NCBI GenBank assembly: GCA_027946365.1
Contig: JAPEUQ010000002.1
Span: 2,852,001 to 2,916,000, forward strand
From: Kalmusia sp. IMI 367209
Lineage: Eukaryota > Ascomycota > Dothideomycetes > Pleosporales > Didymosphaeriaceae
Length of the DNA stretch: 64,000 nt
Reading direction: 5' to 3'
Positions 44,911-55,956 of the stretch are shown one piece after another. A program made the translations under genes and the position numbers. The notes beneath the pieces were generated by a model, which saw only the letters and a program-made list of their open reading frames with translations, had not been told where the DNA came from and made no database searches. Each line of letters begins with the position of its first letter. The first letter of the stretch is position 1.

Positions 44911-46860
44911 GTTTGCGCTGTAATTGTTGCCGTCTCAAGGTACACCAGAGGGACTGAGGTACAGAGGAGTGTCGCTCAGCGTCTGTCAATGTTGTCGCAA
45001 AATGACCAAACCCAACAGAAGCAGGCCTTTACACAGCAGCCTTTCTCGTATTATATCACATCTGCGCCTCTAGCATTGCCACCTATTTTTATGCCGTAGT
45101 CAGAGATGTGCTGCAGCCCTCTCGTATCCTCATTTGCGCAGCGAATAGCAGGAGGGTTGCCTGGGGTACCAAGATTTCGCCAAGCGGGCTGGACAGAATG
45201 TATAAGTTGTTCACTGGTTCGCTTGGGACGAAGTTGGGGGCAGGCTTGTCGCAAGGCTTGTTAGCCTCAAGCCACCATGTGCGCTAGTTCGACCAACATG
45301 ATGGTCGGCGATTCTGTTTGGAGAGTGTAATGCGAAGTACGATTTTACTCGGGTCTGATCATTTTCCCTTTTTGCAGACGTCTTCTTCGAGTGTGGAAAC
45401 CTGGGTCTTCACAACGGAAGAATCATCAACTATTCGTGATCTGTAGCGTTTGCCTCATGCTGGAGACAGACCGGTGAGTGGCCAGTAGACGTCCGGCGCC
45501 CAACGGCCCAAGCCACGTCTGAATTCCAAGGCTGCAAATCCGATTTGCGGAGTCCGGTGGGAACACAGGTATCTAACGAGCAGGGGTACAGCCTGCGCAC
45601 TTTCGGTAAGCAAAACTGTAGACGTCGCTAGACTGTCGCCACGACATCAAGCTCCCACGCGCCGTTTTCGGGAAGCCACAACAACGTCCACTCATCACAG
45701 GAACAGATTCTTGCCGGAGTCTAACCAGATACATTTAAGCATACGTAGATATGTGTATGAGCCCGTAATTGATGCTATGACTGCATGACCTCCAAAGGTA
45801 ATTCTGACGACCAGTGGACGAATCACTGCATGTAGTGACTCTCCAGCCGTTGCAATGCGTCCAGACCAGATACAAGGCCATGCACGTGATCGGGCTGCTT
45901 GACGCTATCTATCAGCTTCAACAGCCCCGCATTGCTCCCACACCGGCTTCGTCTCAACTATGGACCCTGTTTCGATTACCGGCGTATGTCTCGATAGGCC
46001 TAGGACGATCGTTAAAACTCCCTTCCCAGAACAGATTTTGTTAGGGATTTTCGCGATGCGTGATACATGCTAGGCGAAGTACAGAGGGCGAAGGGGCATT
46101 GGATTATCAGGGGAGAAGGCACAGAAGGGAATGGGATATTACCTGATCGTTTACGGACACAGAAGCTGTGAGTCTGAAGAAGTGCGACCAGTAAACACGA
46201 AAGAGTACCTTAGAACCGCCAATCATACTCTCTCGACGAAGACAGCACATCAACGAAAAGCTCCAAGCTGTTGTCGCGCGCAAATGTACGCAAGGCTGAT
46301 ACCCCAGTCGGTACTTCTGATCAAATTAACTACCAATTTTGGCTAGTGTAAAACGACCCCGTACCTACATACTCACCGCAGTGTAATTCATTTGTGATGA
46401 CTATTAGGGCTATGGCTGTGCGGAGTCTTGGCGGGCGGGATCTCAGGCTCCTCGCAGCCTTGCGATCTCCACCCAATAAGTGCACAATTCTGACGCTCTT
46501 TACAAGTCGCTTCCACAAGCAGAGAGGTGGCCGTGTCACGGGGTAGACCTAGGGCCGCACAAAGTGCATGCGAAAGACCGGTATTGCCTGAGAACAGAGC
46601 TGATCCGGTGAGGAGTGCCTAGGGAGGGGCAATTACGGCCTCCTACAACACAACAAGTAGGGAGTAAATTCCATGTCCCTGCTTCTTGTGTTGGCCGCCG
46701 GTGGAGCCAACCGCCAGCGATTCTACAATAAAAAAACGGGGGGTCGGCATATAGTTACCTCAACTATGAAGGGCTCACTGGCTAGCCCTGGAAGAGGCTA
46801 TATTTCAGGAGTTTGTACAAAGCCGTACAGTTGGAAAGTTAGCATCCCATGGCTGGGTCC
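44911..46860. other. 2-kb gene-poor region
   Basis: No supported gene. Short ORFs (for example 45814-46044) lack codon bias and homology. Leads into the decayed transposon at 46.86 kb. Confidence 0.5.
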
Positions 46861-47250
46861 AACGTACATCGGAACTACTATTCAAGCAGCTGTACTGTAC
46901 TGAGATCGTCTTTATCTTTTCGTACGGCTGGTTCCACGGCTTCCAAAAACGATGGAGTATCTCTCATCGGCGGCTTACAAATCAAGCTCAAAAGCTGCCT
47001 CCTGACCAGCTTAATCTTATCAACTCCTTCCTTCGATTTGTACGCAAGAACTCCTATAAAATTATTGGTAAACGTCTTGACCTTGGAGCTATATTGAACC
47101 TGGACGGAACGCCTATCCCATTTAAGTTTTTGGGACACTGTACAACTCGTACTCCTCTTACAGAGCCCTCCTCTATTCTAGGTATAATCTCAGGGATTGC
47201 AACGAGGAACCTGGGGGCAATTTTCATCCTCCATATCACGTAGACCGAGC
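46861..47250 (+). mobile_element. Decayed DDE (pogo/Tc1-like) transposase remnant
   Basis: One plus-strand frame carries WFHGFQKRWSISHRRLTNQA, then LPPDQLNLINSFLRFVRKNS and AILNLDGTPIPFKFLG. The order matches fungal transposases in which a CENP-B-type helix-turn-helix (ending WF-GF-RR, then TNQAQKLP) precedes the DDE core with its first Asp in NLDETPIPFEFL. Here DET has become DGT, losing the Glu of the family consensus. The frame stops at about 47250, so only part of the protein remains. No terminal inverted repeats recognised. Confidence 0.7.
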
Positions 47251-47945
47251 TCGATTCAACTTTTCTTTCGCGCCCCTCCTTCTCCGCGAGCACTCTTTAC
47301 ACAGTAGTTAAGTTTTAGCTTCTGGAGAAGTTCTTGACATACAGCTCAGCCAGCCAACAAGGGTTGAAACAGGCCCTGTGGGTCATATTTGACCTTTTAA
47401 GTAACGGAACTCAGGTAATGACTATGTCTAGGCAATGCTAACGTCCCTCCCTATGTGGTGAGACACCCTCCGTACTAAGACATATGAGGGGTACTTTGAA
47501 TTTGAGCAACTCAATTTCTGCGCACACGTTGATGTTTGCCATAGCTCTGTATAAGTAGTATGCTATAGCTATTCATAACGAGAGACATGATAGCAGCGGG
47601 GCATCAGTCGATTCATTGGCCGAGAACCCGTACACGCCACGATACATTCAAAGACGAGCAGTGCATATTGCGGAGGCGGAAGCAGATATAGACCGCAGTT
47701 ATTGAGACTCATAGTAAGGTTATAATTTTGTGCTCATAAGAAGAACGATATGAGAGGTCAGCGAGTCGACTCATATCAATCTGAAATACTCTTGTTATTT
47801 CGTATTCAGTCAGCTACATTCAAGAGCTACATTCAAGAGCTACTTCTCGAAATAAGTCTTGAAGTAGACGATACGTCCAGTTCCTGCTTTTCATCACTGT
47901 CATATTGTTATTATGACCGAATGTATATAATACCAGAGCCCAACT
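47251..47945. other. AT-rich flank of the transposon relic and Clr5 gene
   Basis: Contains a 13-bp tandem repeat (AGCTACATTCAAG, two copies plus a part) at 47812-47843. No gene. Confidence 0.5.
47812..47843. repeat. 13-bp tandem repeat
   Basis: AGCTACATTCAAG occurs twice in tandem and is followed by a partial third copy, AGCTAC. Confidence 0.8.
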
Positions 47946-50677
47946 TCACGTATCCAACGGTTCGATAAATGAAGTCCTATGCCAATCATCGAGGTTGCTG
48001 AAGTATGAGGTGCATGCCTCCTCCCGTTGTGAAACCTTGAGCTGTCCCTCATAAAAGCCACAAGCGCAATACGACATCAACATCTTATTCTTGACGTGTG
48101 GAAGCACCCCGTGATCTCCAGTTTGAAGGCATTCAAGGATAGCATCGATGGTGATATGTTGCGACAACCAGGGATGACTTTCTTGCTGGCGACGATACGT
48201 GAGCAGCTCCGCCTGGCACGCTGCCCAGACATGACCGAGGTGGGCATTTTGCCCAAATGCGCGACAATCTTCTGGATCGTCAATATGGTAACAATCGTCT
48301 AAAAAGCCTAGATCGCCATCGTGAAAGATCTCTCGCATCAATAGGATCTCATCCAACTCAGGCCTATCGTCAAAGATGTCGTCATTTTCTTCGTATGCTT
48401 CCAATATGGCCTCATGTATTTCCTCGTACCCTGGTGGAGGATGTCTCTCAGATACCCATCGATGCTGCTCCTCAATTTGTTGTAGTATGAGGACAAAGGC
48501 TGCCCAGCCCTTCTGAGCTTCCGGCGAGCCACACTGCTGTGCAGTGACATTGACTCGCATCGCAAGCTCAAAGGGAGATAGTCGTTCATGAGCACAGCCA
48601 TCGTGATCCATACCATCTTGTAACAGATGAGTAGATACGTGGGACTTGGAAAAGCTTAGAACGTGGCCTGTGTTGGAAACAGTGAGCTGAAAGAGACAGC
48701 AGATCATACCAAACAGGTCCTCCCCATCCATACCATTCCTTAGCAACTGTACGGCAGTCAAGACCATCGCGTGCAGTGGTTGCAGCCTCAGCGTCAATGC
48801 ACAATTCGAGCAGCGCCTAAGAAACAAGCCGCTTGTTTCTGGCAACGAGTACGAAGACAGGGCCTCGATGCAATGACAGATCGCTTGAATTGAGGTGTGG
48901 CAAAATTTGTGCTTCCAACTGAGTGGCACCTTGACTGCTCCACCGCCAATCAGCTTGCGATATGAGTCTGATTCCGCATCCCACCGACCACAGATATCCA
49001 CCTCCTCTCCTGCATAGCCTCGGACGCCTCTCAGGGTGTCACTCATGATCTCGAGTGGTGTACTAGAGTGGCTACGTAAGATCCGAAGCATGAGTGCATC
49101 AAGCACAGTATGCCCTTTGCCGTCTCGGTCAAACGCCCCGCGATCGAATTTGTCTGATGATTCAACCAGGAGATTCATGATATTGCAGCATGTCTTACCA
49201 CCATCTAAGTAAGCAGCAGCTAGGTGAGCAGGATAAATGCCTCGAGTGTCACGTTTCTCAAATGCTGTGCGGTCCTCCAATGACTGAGGACTTAGCATCC
49301 GCTCGAGCAGTTCAAAATTGCGACCCATGATGGCGAAACCTAACCCTTCCCTCCAAATCTCGTCTTGGGACTTGCGTGCTGCTTGGCTGATATAGCCCAG
49401 ATCGACTGGGAGCTCGGATGCTTGAACCGTACTGAATGAGTTTGACTCGAGACCATCTTGCAGCTTCTGCTCCAAAGGCTCGGTAAGCCATTGTTTGGGC
49501 CATGCCTGGGACAAAGCATCACCTGAATATGCCTGCGCATCTTCGTCAAGCCATTCAATATCGTCCTGTTCATCCATGCAGATATGGATGGTCCATCGGC
49601 ACAAAGGTGGAGGCGCCAAGCCTTGCATGACAGCATGACGTTCTGAGTCTGGGGACCGGGGATCTAAAGAAGGTAGGTATGCTGGTGGAGTAGGCGCGAA
49701 CAAGCCTGGAGAAGTCGCATTCTGGAAATTCTGCCAGAGGTCGTCTACAGTCCAATGTTTAGGGCCACGACCCCAGTGTTTTGCAGTAATGAAGCCGAAG
49801 TACCAGAACTCATACATCCACGTGGAAAATACTCTGCGAGATAATTAGTAAATTTCTTTGGATCATGAGTCACACGCACTTCTTATCTTCGCTACTGAAT
49901 GCTCGTAAAAGTCCCTCGAAGTCTCCAGCAATGAACAAGGCAGCATTCCGTCCAGCCGTTCTCAGGCTGACGGCTTGAGCAAGCCCTGAAGAAAGGGCCG
50001 TATCTGCCCCGGGTGACGCTATAGACACGTCGCTCGGAGAAGAAACGGACATTGCCGAAGGAGACGAGTGATCCATGAGCTGCGGAAAGTGGTGTGAGAG
50101 TGCGCGGTATGGTAAATTCCAATTCATGAAGGTCCTGCCTGTCTTGTTAGTGTCTGGACAAAACCTGCTTTGACTTTACTCGCATCCTGTTATCGGAAAT
50201 GCCATTGAAAGTGAAGGCACGTCTGGATCCATCGGCATTTGGAGCAAACAAGATGGCTGATGTTTGCTTTTTTATCTCAGCTTTCTCGAACCGAATGAGT
50301 TTTTGAGTATCAACATCTCGATTCTGGTATCTGACGACCGTCGCTCGCCCGGCATTAAGTCGTTGCTGAGATTTGCTGATAATACGGGCCTTCGTTTTAG
50401 AGTTCATATTCTTTTTCCAGCCCCACTTGTCGAAACGATACTTGTATTGATGCACTCTTCGCAGAGTTAGTGGACGCCTATATTGAATGATTGGGAGAGC
50501 GACAAACTCTGCATCAAAGTTGTATTCATCGCGCATAATACTCTTGATTTTAGGCAGCTTGAATTTCTCCTCCAGGTACAGTCGCTTGAGGAGCGGCTTG
50601 TGAATCTCCCATTTTTGGTTGAAAGATATTTGCGCATTTACGGATCCGTCCATGTCCATCCGGTCGTGTGGCTCCAT
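47946..50677 (-). CDS. Clr5-domain protein with ankyrin-like C-terminal region
   Basis: Exon 1 starts at ATG 50677. The Clr5 domain (named after an S. pombe heterochromatin factor) is seen as WEIHKPLLKRLYLEEKFKLP, then an in-frame 51-bp intron (50457-50507), then VHQYKYRFDKWGWKKN. A later exon (49880 upward, from about 50140) and a long exon (47946-49833) are joined by a 46-bp intron (49834-49879). The C-terminal 620 residues include ankyrin-like units (RGIYPAHLAAAYLDGGK, GHTVLDALMLRILRSH) and a conserved CGRWDAESDSY segment. The junction near 50145-50185 is unresolved: the strong donor GTAAAG does not give the right phase with the best acceptors. Two separate genes are possible. Confidence 0.7.
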
Positions 50678-50858
50678 GGGGAAGTATGGTCTTTGTGTAT
50701 GGTGGTTAGTGTAGTAAGCAGGGCGAGGGAGTTAGATTGAAATGGCGATGGGAATTTTCTTGGTTGACATTAGCATTATATAGCGGGAAGGTGTCGGAGA
50801 TGAATGATCCATTGCCTGATTTGCGGTGTGTTCCCCTGCTTTACCCTTGCCAAGCTTA

Positions 50859-51218
50859 CAAAAGGCGACTATCCAATGAAAGTGCTGGAGAGATTACACC
50901 ATGTGCCTGTGCGCGAGCGGCCTCTTCCGAGGTGACGTGGTTCTCCGTGCGGGAGCTTACGCCACTCTTTGCAAAAGTTGACTGTCCAATGACCTCCCTC
51001 ACAAATATGCAAGGCAGAGTCAATGCACACTGCGAGACACCTCAGCGCCTTGACCACTGTGCATATCAGAACCTAGCTCGCAAAAGTAGAATACCCAATG
51101 AGTAAGACTGATTTCGATAGCCTAGTGGGAATCTTTCAGTCATCTGAACATGGCTATCTGTTGTAGCCGGAAAGCGTGCCCGCCCATCCCTGTTGACAAA
51201 AGTAGAGTTCCCAATCAC
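50859..51218 (+). promoter_or_regulatory. Array of four 22-bp CCAAT-containing direct repeats
   Basis: Copies start at 50859, 50972, 51081 and 51197 (spacing 113, 109, 116 bp). They share CAAAAG, then a GA-containing middle, then CCAAT, for example CAAAAGTTGACTGTCCAATG. The first three also share the following GA. The CCAAT pentamer is the binding site of the HAP/CBC (NF-Y) complex. The regular spacing and the conserved CAAAAG half suggest either a shared regulatory element or a diverged ~112-bp tandem duplication. Confidence 0.65.
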
Positions 51219-51448
51219 AAGAGCTAGTTTTAAGGCTTTGGATGACTTAGTTGCATCTACGTTGGATTCATCATAGGAAATGGTCCTGGTACATCGGGCG
51301 AGACCCCGTATCGCATGCTCGGAGAAGCAGGATCGTCCGCATGCAATCTGATGAAGAAATGCTTTCTGGTGTTGCCTTCCTGTTAGTTCTTTGCGGCTGC
51401 TGCGTCGAAGGAGGTTTCAGGCAAGCAAGCTGTTCAAATTTGTAGGAA

Positions 51449-51455
51449 TATAAAG
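51449..51455 (+). promoter_or_regulatory. Candidate TATA box of the orphan gene
   Basis: TATAAAG lies 129 bp upstream of the ATG at 51584 in otherwise mixed sequence. Confidence 0.4.
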
Positions 51456-51583
51456 CCGTCCAAATTCCTCTGTATCCGCGTCCTGACCATTCCCTCACCC
51501 TTCCACATCTTTCCGCCTCGTCTAGCATCTACACCCTGACTTTTCACTCGTCCTTCAATATCCATTTATCAATCGATCGATCT

Positions 51584-52110
51584 ATGATGGCGTCTACTCA
51601 GACTAGCTCTGGCTCTCGGAACTCTATGAAACCGAGAGTTGCAAAAGAGAAACCGGAATGTCCAACACAAGATCCTAGAACCAATTCGACGAAGGACAAG
51701 TACGTGTCTCGATCAGCCTCATCACTGCTCATCCGTGGCTAATGATACCAAGGATGACTAAGCCCATGGACGGGAACAAGTCTCAAGACAGCATTGTTCA
51801 CCCTACTCATACGGCCGACGCGTCCGCTTATAACGTTGACAAGACCATGGAAGCCATTGATAAAATCATGCAGGAGGGCATTCATGCATCTCAGCTATGT
51901 CCGTGGCACACTCAACAAGTCACACATACGAACGAGCATGCGCCTGGGTTAGATCCAATGGAGAGGTACATGGCTGAAGCCGAAGCGGAGCAGAGCGCGG
52001 TATACCACGGTGTTCAAGAGGGTACTCTGTCCATCACGAAGGCTTGCACGTGTGCTGCAGTCCTGTCGGCCGCTACGCACTCGACTTCGAAAACTAGCTC
52101 CGTCGAGTAG
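51584..52110 (+). CDS. Small orphan protein
   Basis: Exons 51584-51699 and 51753-52110, joined by a 53-bp intron (GTACGT donor, CTAATGA branch, AAG acceptor), give 157 residues. The protein is hydrophilic and Thr/Ser/Ala-rich with many Lys/Glu, has no signal peptide or helix, and includes YNVDKTMEAIDKIMQEGI and a late CTCAAVLSAATHS. No family recognised. It is divergent to the Clr5 gene, sharing its repeat-bearing promoter. Confidence 0.5.
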
Positions 52111-52339
52111 AGCCTACAAGCCGATGGCCAAAGCCATTGATGGACATTAGAGATAACCAATCGAGTCTGGAGTATTGAAAAGATCTGGAGTACTGGGAGC
52201 CATCCTAGGCACGGCCGTAGGAGATTCAGCAATAGAAAAGGTCAATATAAACTCATGTCTTTCCACGATCGTACTGTTGTGTCTCTCGCCCATCATTACT
52301 TCTTCGTTGACATATGTATTCTTTTCGTGACGTTTCTAG

Positions 52340-52570
52340 TCTATCAACCTAAGTCTCCTCACGTCGAGTTCGGGATGGCGTTTCTCGAAGGCCCAAGCCC
52401 ATTTCTTACCTAGAGGCTTAGCTGTAGGGGACCACCAGCGGGCGAGTTTGAAGGCTAGGGAAGGTGTATACTTTATTCGGACCATATATTCAAGAATAGA
52501 CATTAGTAGCAAGAACTCAATAAGCGCCTTTTCTTCCGCTAGGGTGAAGTATTGCTGGCCCTAGGCCTTT
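52340..52570 (-). mobile_element. Fot1/pogo-type transposase remnant (Tc5/CENP-B DNA-binding part)
   Basis: Minus-strand translation gives YFTLAEEKALIEFLLLMS, SLAFKLARWWSPTAKPLGKK and AFEKRHPELDVRRL, the DNA-binding helices that precede the DDE core in fungal Fot1/pogo transposases. A stop follows a few codons later and the catalytic domain is missing. It is a different subfamily from the relic at 46.9 kb. Confidence 0.7.
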
Positions 52571-53139
52571 TCCTACATAGAGGATAAGCATGTGCACGAT
52601 AGTAGAGGGTGGAGATAGGTACATTGCCGTATTTTAATACGGCGCTCCATGTTCTTAAGGACATCTACTGGGAGACCTTGCGCCAGTACCTGACTGGCTG
52701 GGTCCATGTCTACTATGATACGGTGGCTGTTGTGGTACGAATGGTGGTGCGAAGGGAGGGGCTCTACCGAACACATCCACAACAATATACGTACCTTACT
52801 TTCTACTTAAAGTAGCCAGCAACTACACACTTTTGATCAAGCCCCGCATCTACGATCAATTGAGCATAGCGTTGATTAGCTCAATTATCGATCAATATCG
52901 AGTAAGCGCACGAACGTCCTTGGGCTAAAAGACAGACATGTTTCTCCTTACAAAAAAACTCTCAAAATCGATACTACAATGGGTTGAGCAACTTTAGTTC
53001 CAACACACATGTGCTTGCGTAATTTAACTATCCTCGTAAAGGTCCGAAGCTGTGAAGTCAAAAGATAGGACATGGTGCAGCAGGGGCGGAAAGCCAACGG
53101 GAGTCTCGACGCTGTAGATGTAAATGTTTGATAGCATGA
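52571..53139. other. AT-rich intergenic region
   Basis: A short hairpin (8-bp arms GCCGTATT/AATACGGC) lies at 52626-52643. Possibly remains of the same transposon. No gene. Confidence 0.5.
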
Positions 53140-55287
53140 TCAAGGCATGGTATTTTTTGGCCATAAACTAATGTTCCCAAATACTGATGCATGAGATAAC
53201 ATAACACATGACCAAGGACTTCGAAAAGCCCGTGGCTCAAACGTTGAGATGTCCAAATAAATAGTAAATTTAAGGGTGTAAACGTTTAACAACATAAGCA
53301 CAGAGAGAATCCTCACAACCACATCCAACTCCCAGGACCCAAACGGCAAATACGACGCCCTCAACCCCGCCGCCATCCCCAACCAGCATCCCATCCCCAC
53401 GCGCTCCGCCCTGCCCCCTCCCCACGGTCTCACTCTGCCCCAGGAAAATCCAAAGCAGAGCCGCCCCACCGCCACCCCAGCATGCCCCAGCACCACCAGG
53501 ATCTTCACCGGGGAAAACGCGTGCACGAACTGCACCGTGGTAACCTCCCTTTCTGCATCGGCATTCGCCGCTGCGACCCGCCGCGCCCAGTGCACCCACG
53601 TATACCGCGCTTTGCCCGTCTTCGGGCGGCGGTAGAGAGATAGGAGACGGTGCTCCGTGAAGGGCGATGACGAGGTAGACGACGGCGATGCAAGCCCGCG
53701 GCGAGCAGCGAGGAGTTCGCCGCTTGCGCCTTCGCTCGGCTCGGGCCGTACTTTTGCGCCGCTCCATGCGCTGATGCGGTTTAGACGGATGCAGCGCAGT
53801 CGTCGAGCGCTGAGGGCGCGCAGGGCCCACGGCCCGGCTAGGTTCCGATATGCAGCTCGTAGCTTGAGCGCGAAGAACATGTCGTCGAAGTCGACGGCGA
53901 TGCCGGCCTTCTCCTGGTTGCGATACTCCTTGGCTGGACTGTGGCTCGCGTTTCTCGCCCGCGCGTGCGGCTCCGGCGAAGTCGTTACCAGACCGCTGGG
54001 TATGGCGAGCTGCTCCAGGCGGTCTGCGATGCTGTCCGCTCGCCTGTTGCGCCGGAGACTGAGGTAGACGATGCTCTCTCCCGCGCCGTTGGTGCTGCGC
54101 ACCGAGTCGAGTCGTTCTGGCCGGCTGGTTGTGGCATCGCTGCGGGAGCGTAGGAGGCCCTGTGCGTCCTTGTTTCTTTCTAGGCGGCTGCGGAGATCGT
54201 AGTCGCCGTCGCTGGCTGCGATGCCGAGGATGTGTTTCCCCTTTGTGCTGTCGTGGTTGGTGAAGGGGGGGATGTCTGTGTCGCGTCTTTGGAGCCTCTT
54301 GTCTGGTTTGGGGAACTCTTTTTTAGCGGAGAAGGGATACGGTGTCTTGATGAAGTGCTCGGGGAGATTTGGCGGCCGGTTCGGATCCAGATCTTGCGTC
54401 TGGATAGGTAGGATTTTGACGTGACGGCCCTCGGAGAAGCTCCTCTGCTTGGTGTGGTCTAAGATGGAGGGCCTTGACGCGGGCGGCGAACTCGGTAGCA
54501 TCGATTCCAGCGCTTGCATGGTTCTGATGTGTGCTTCGAGGACGATGCCTGCGCGCAGGCTCTCCGACGTGTTCGTCCGATGGTCGTTGTGCGAGCTGGG
54601 AGTTCCACTAATTGCATGGTCTTCTAGGCTCCGCGACACATTCAGAGGTCGAGGAAGGATATCAGACGACGCATTGCTGAGAATACTGTCACGTGGTGTG
54701 TTTCCTCCCTGAGACCCCGAGCTATGATTGTCCACCACCTTGATCCTACTCACTCTCCTGAGCGACAGCTGCCGTGCGTGATTCGGCGGGTCTCGTTTGG
54801 GAGTCGAGGGCTCCTCAGTCGCAGTCGTAGCTATGGAGTAATGCGTAGGTAATCGATTATCGAATGGTGGAAGTGCCGTCATGAATTCACTGTGTCTTTG
54901 TCGGCCCCTCTCCCCCTCTTCTTCCTCCTCTTCCTGAATACCGTTATTACTCAACACATCACCCGAGCCCCTGCTCCCTGGCCTTTCCGTTTCCGAAAAG
55001 TTCCTTGTGCCATTATCGTCTTCCCACTCTGAGTCGTCCCCGCTCGAATCCTCGAAGAAATTGACCCCGGGCTGATTCCCTTGTATTATCAAATTGCTCA
55101 TCTCAGGATGGACCGACCGTGTCCGCGTGGGTGGAGAGGCGACGATGCGTGGAGAAGAAGCAGGACTGGACGACAGTCGCGCAGACGGGTGACTAAGAAG
55201 TAAAGTTTGCGGGGGTGGATCGAGTGGCGTGTCGGGATGCTGCTGCAGTGAACTTGGGATATTACTCAACGGCGGCGTACGCTCCAT
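53140..55287 (-). CDS. Disordered protein with conserved C-terminal membrane-associated region, unknown
   Basis: An intronless 715-residue ORF from ATG 55287. The first 450 residues are Ser/Pro/Arg-rich with an acidic run (EEEEEEGERGRQR). From about residue 470 the sequence is ordered: VDFDDMFFALKLRAAYRNLA, GPWALRALSARRLRCIRLNR, then YTWVHWARRVAAANA and hydrophobic segments (FSPVKILVVLGHAGVAVG, MGCWLGMAAGLRASYLPFG). I recall similar C-terminal regions only in fungal proteins without known function. A strong donor (GTGAGGATTC) after ELDVV at about 53310 suggests the last 50-odd residues may not be coding. Confidence 0.65.
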   Translation of the reverse strand: MERTPPLSNIPSSLQQHPDTPLDPPPQTLLLSHPSARLSSSPASSPRIVASPPTRTRSVHPEMSNLIIQGNQPGVNFFEDSSGDDSEWEDDNGTRNFSETERPGSRGSGDVLSNNGIQEEEEEEGERGRQRHSEFMTALPPFDNRLPTHYSIATTATEEPSTPKRDPPNHARQLSLRRVSRIKVVDNHSSGSQGGNTPRDSILSNASSDILPRPLNVSRSLEDHAISGTPSSHNDHRTNTSESLRAGIVLEAHIRTMQALESMLPSSPPASRPSILDHTKQRSFSEGRHVKILPIQTQDLDPNRPPNLPEHFIKTPYPFSAKKEFPKPDKRLQRRDTDIPPFTNHDSTKGKHILGIAASDGDYDLRSRLERNKDAQGLLRSRSDATTSRPERLDSVRSTNGAGESIVYLSLRRNRRADSIADRLEQLAIPSGLVTTSPEPHARARNASHSPAKEYRNQEKAGIAVDFDDMFFALKLRAAYRNLAGPWALRALSARRLRCIRLNRISAWSGAKVRPEPSEGASGELLAARRGLASPSSTSSSPFTEHRLLSLYRRPKTGKARYTWVHWARRVAAANADAEREVTTVQFVHAFSPVKILVVLGHAGVAVGRLCFGFSWGRVRPWGGGRAERVGMGCWLGMAAGLRASYLPFGSWELDVVVRILSVLMLLNVYTLKFTIYLDISTFEPRAFRSPWSCVMLSHASVFGNISLWPKNTMP

Positions 55288-55956
55288 TGTTGTTTTCTCA
55301 ATAATGCCTAAATTGGCCCTCCTATTCGCTCTATCACGGTCTTAAAGGTCTCCAACTCCAGTTAGTACCACTGATCTCAAGTCTTCGCCGACCGCTTGGG
55401 GTTTATGGGAACTTCCACACTACTCAGAAGTGGCTGTTTTGACGGGGGTAAATAAGCAAAAGGGAACATGAAACACGCCCGGAAGAGCAGAACAAAGCGG
55501 ATCGATGCAGTCGTTATGGGCGGTGGCAGCAGTGATAAAGAGACTCAAAGCAAGCTCGACAACAACAAAGAAGGCATGTACCTGAAATTATCGAATACGG
55601 TTCCACGGGATGCTTTGGAATGTAGTCATTAGTGGAAAAAGCTCATCGGGCTGGGGCTTACATTCCGCATGACCTTTCCGGAAATAAGTTGCTGTGCGAC
55701 CCGAGCGCATACTCAAGTGAGGTATAGCTGCCGAAGACGACACCATCAGTTCGGTAAACGGGTATATTGGAACGATGCTATATTTACAGAAAGTAAGTAA
55801 CAACAGGAGCACGCCCATACTCAACCAACGCCGCCAGAAGAGCTAATCATATGCACATCGAGACGTTCAAGTCGTCATCTTCTCCCCAAATTACCTATAT
55901 CCAAACACCGGTCTACTACTCCATGATTTCTAAACGCTACAAAGTCATCAAGCCGC
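55288..55956. other. Intergenic
   Basis: Upstream of the disordered protein gene. Minus-strand ORF 55588-55824 is not supported. Nothing else. Confidence 0.5.

Larger units (their letters stand above)
50678..51583. other. Divergent promoter, Clr5 gene and orphan gene
   Basis: A 0.9-kb spacer shared by two divergently transcribed genes. It holds four CCAAT-containing repeats (separate entry) and a TATA element on the plus-strand side. Confidence 0.6.

Noticed and set aside
45814..46044. Plus-strand 76-codon ORF in the gene-poor region
   Set aside because: No motif, no splice extension and no conserved character.
52626..52643. Hairpin GCCGTATT-TT-AATACGGC
   Set aside because: Eight-bp arms with a 2-nt loop are short for a terminator or transposon end in a eukaryote. 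It may be by chance in AT-rich sequence.
55588..55824. Minus-strand ORF with a hydrophobic start
   Set aside because: No family resemblance, no codon bias, no proper upstream context. Treated as chance.
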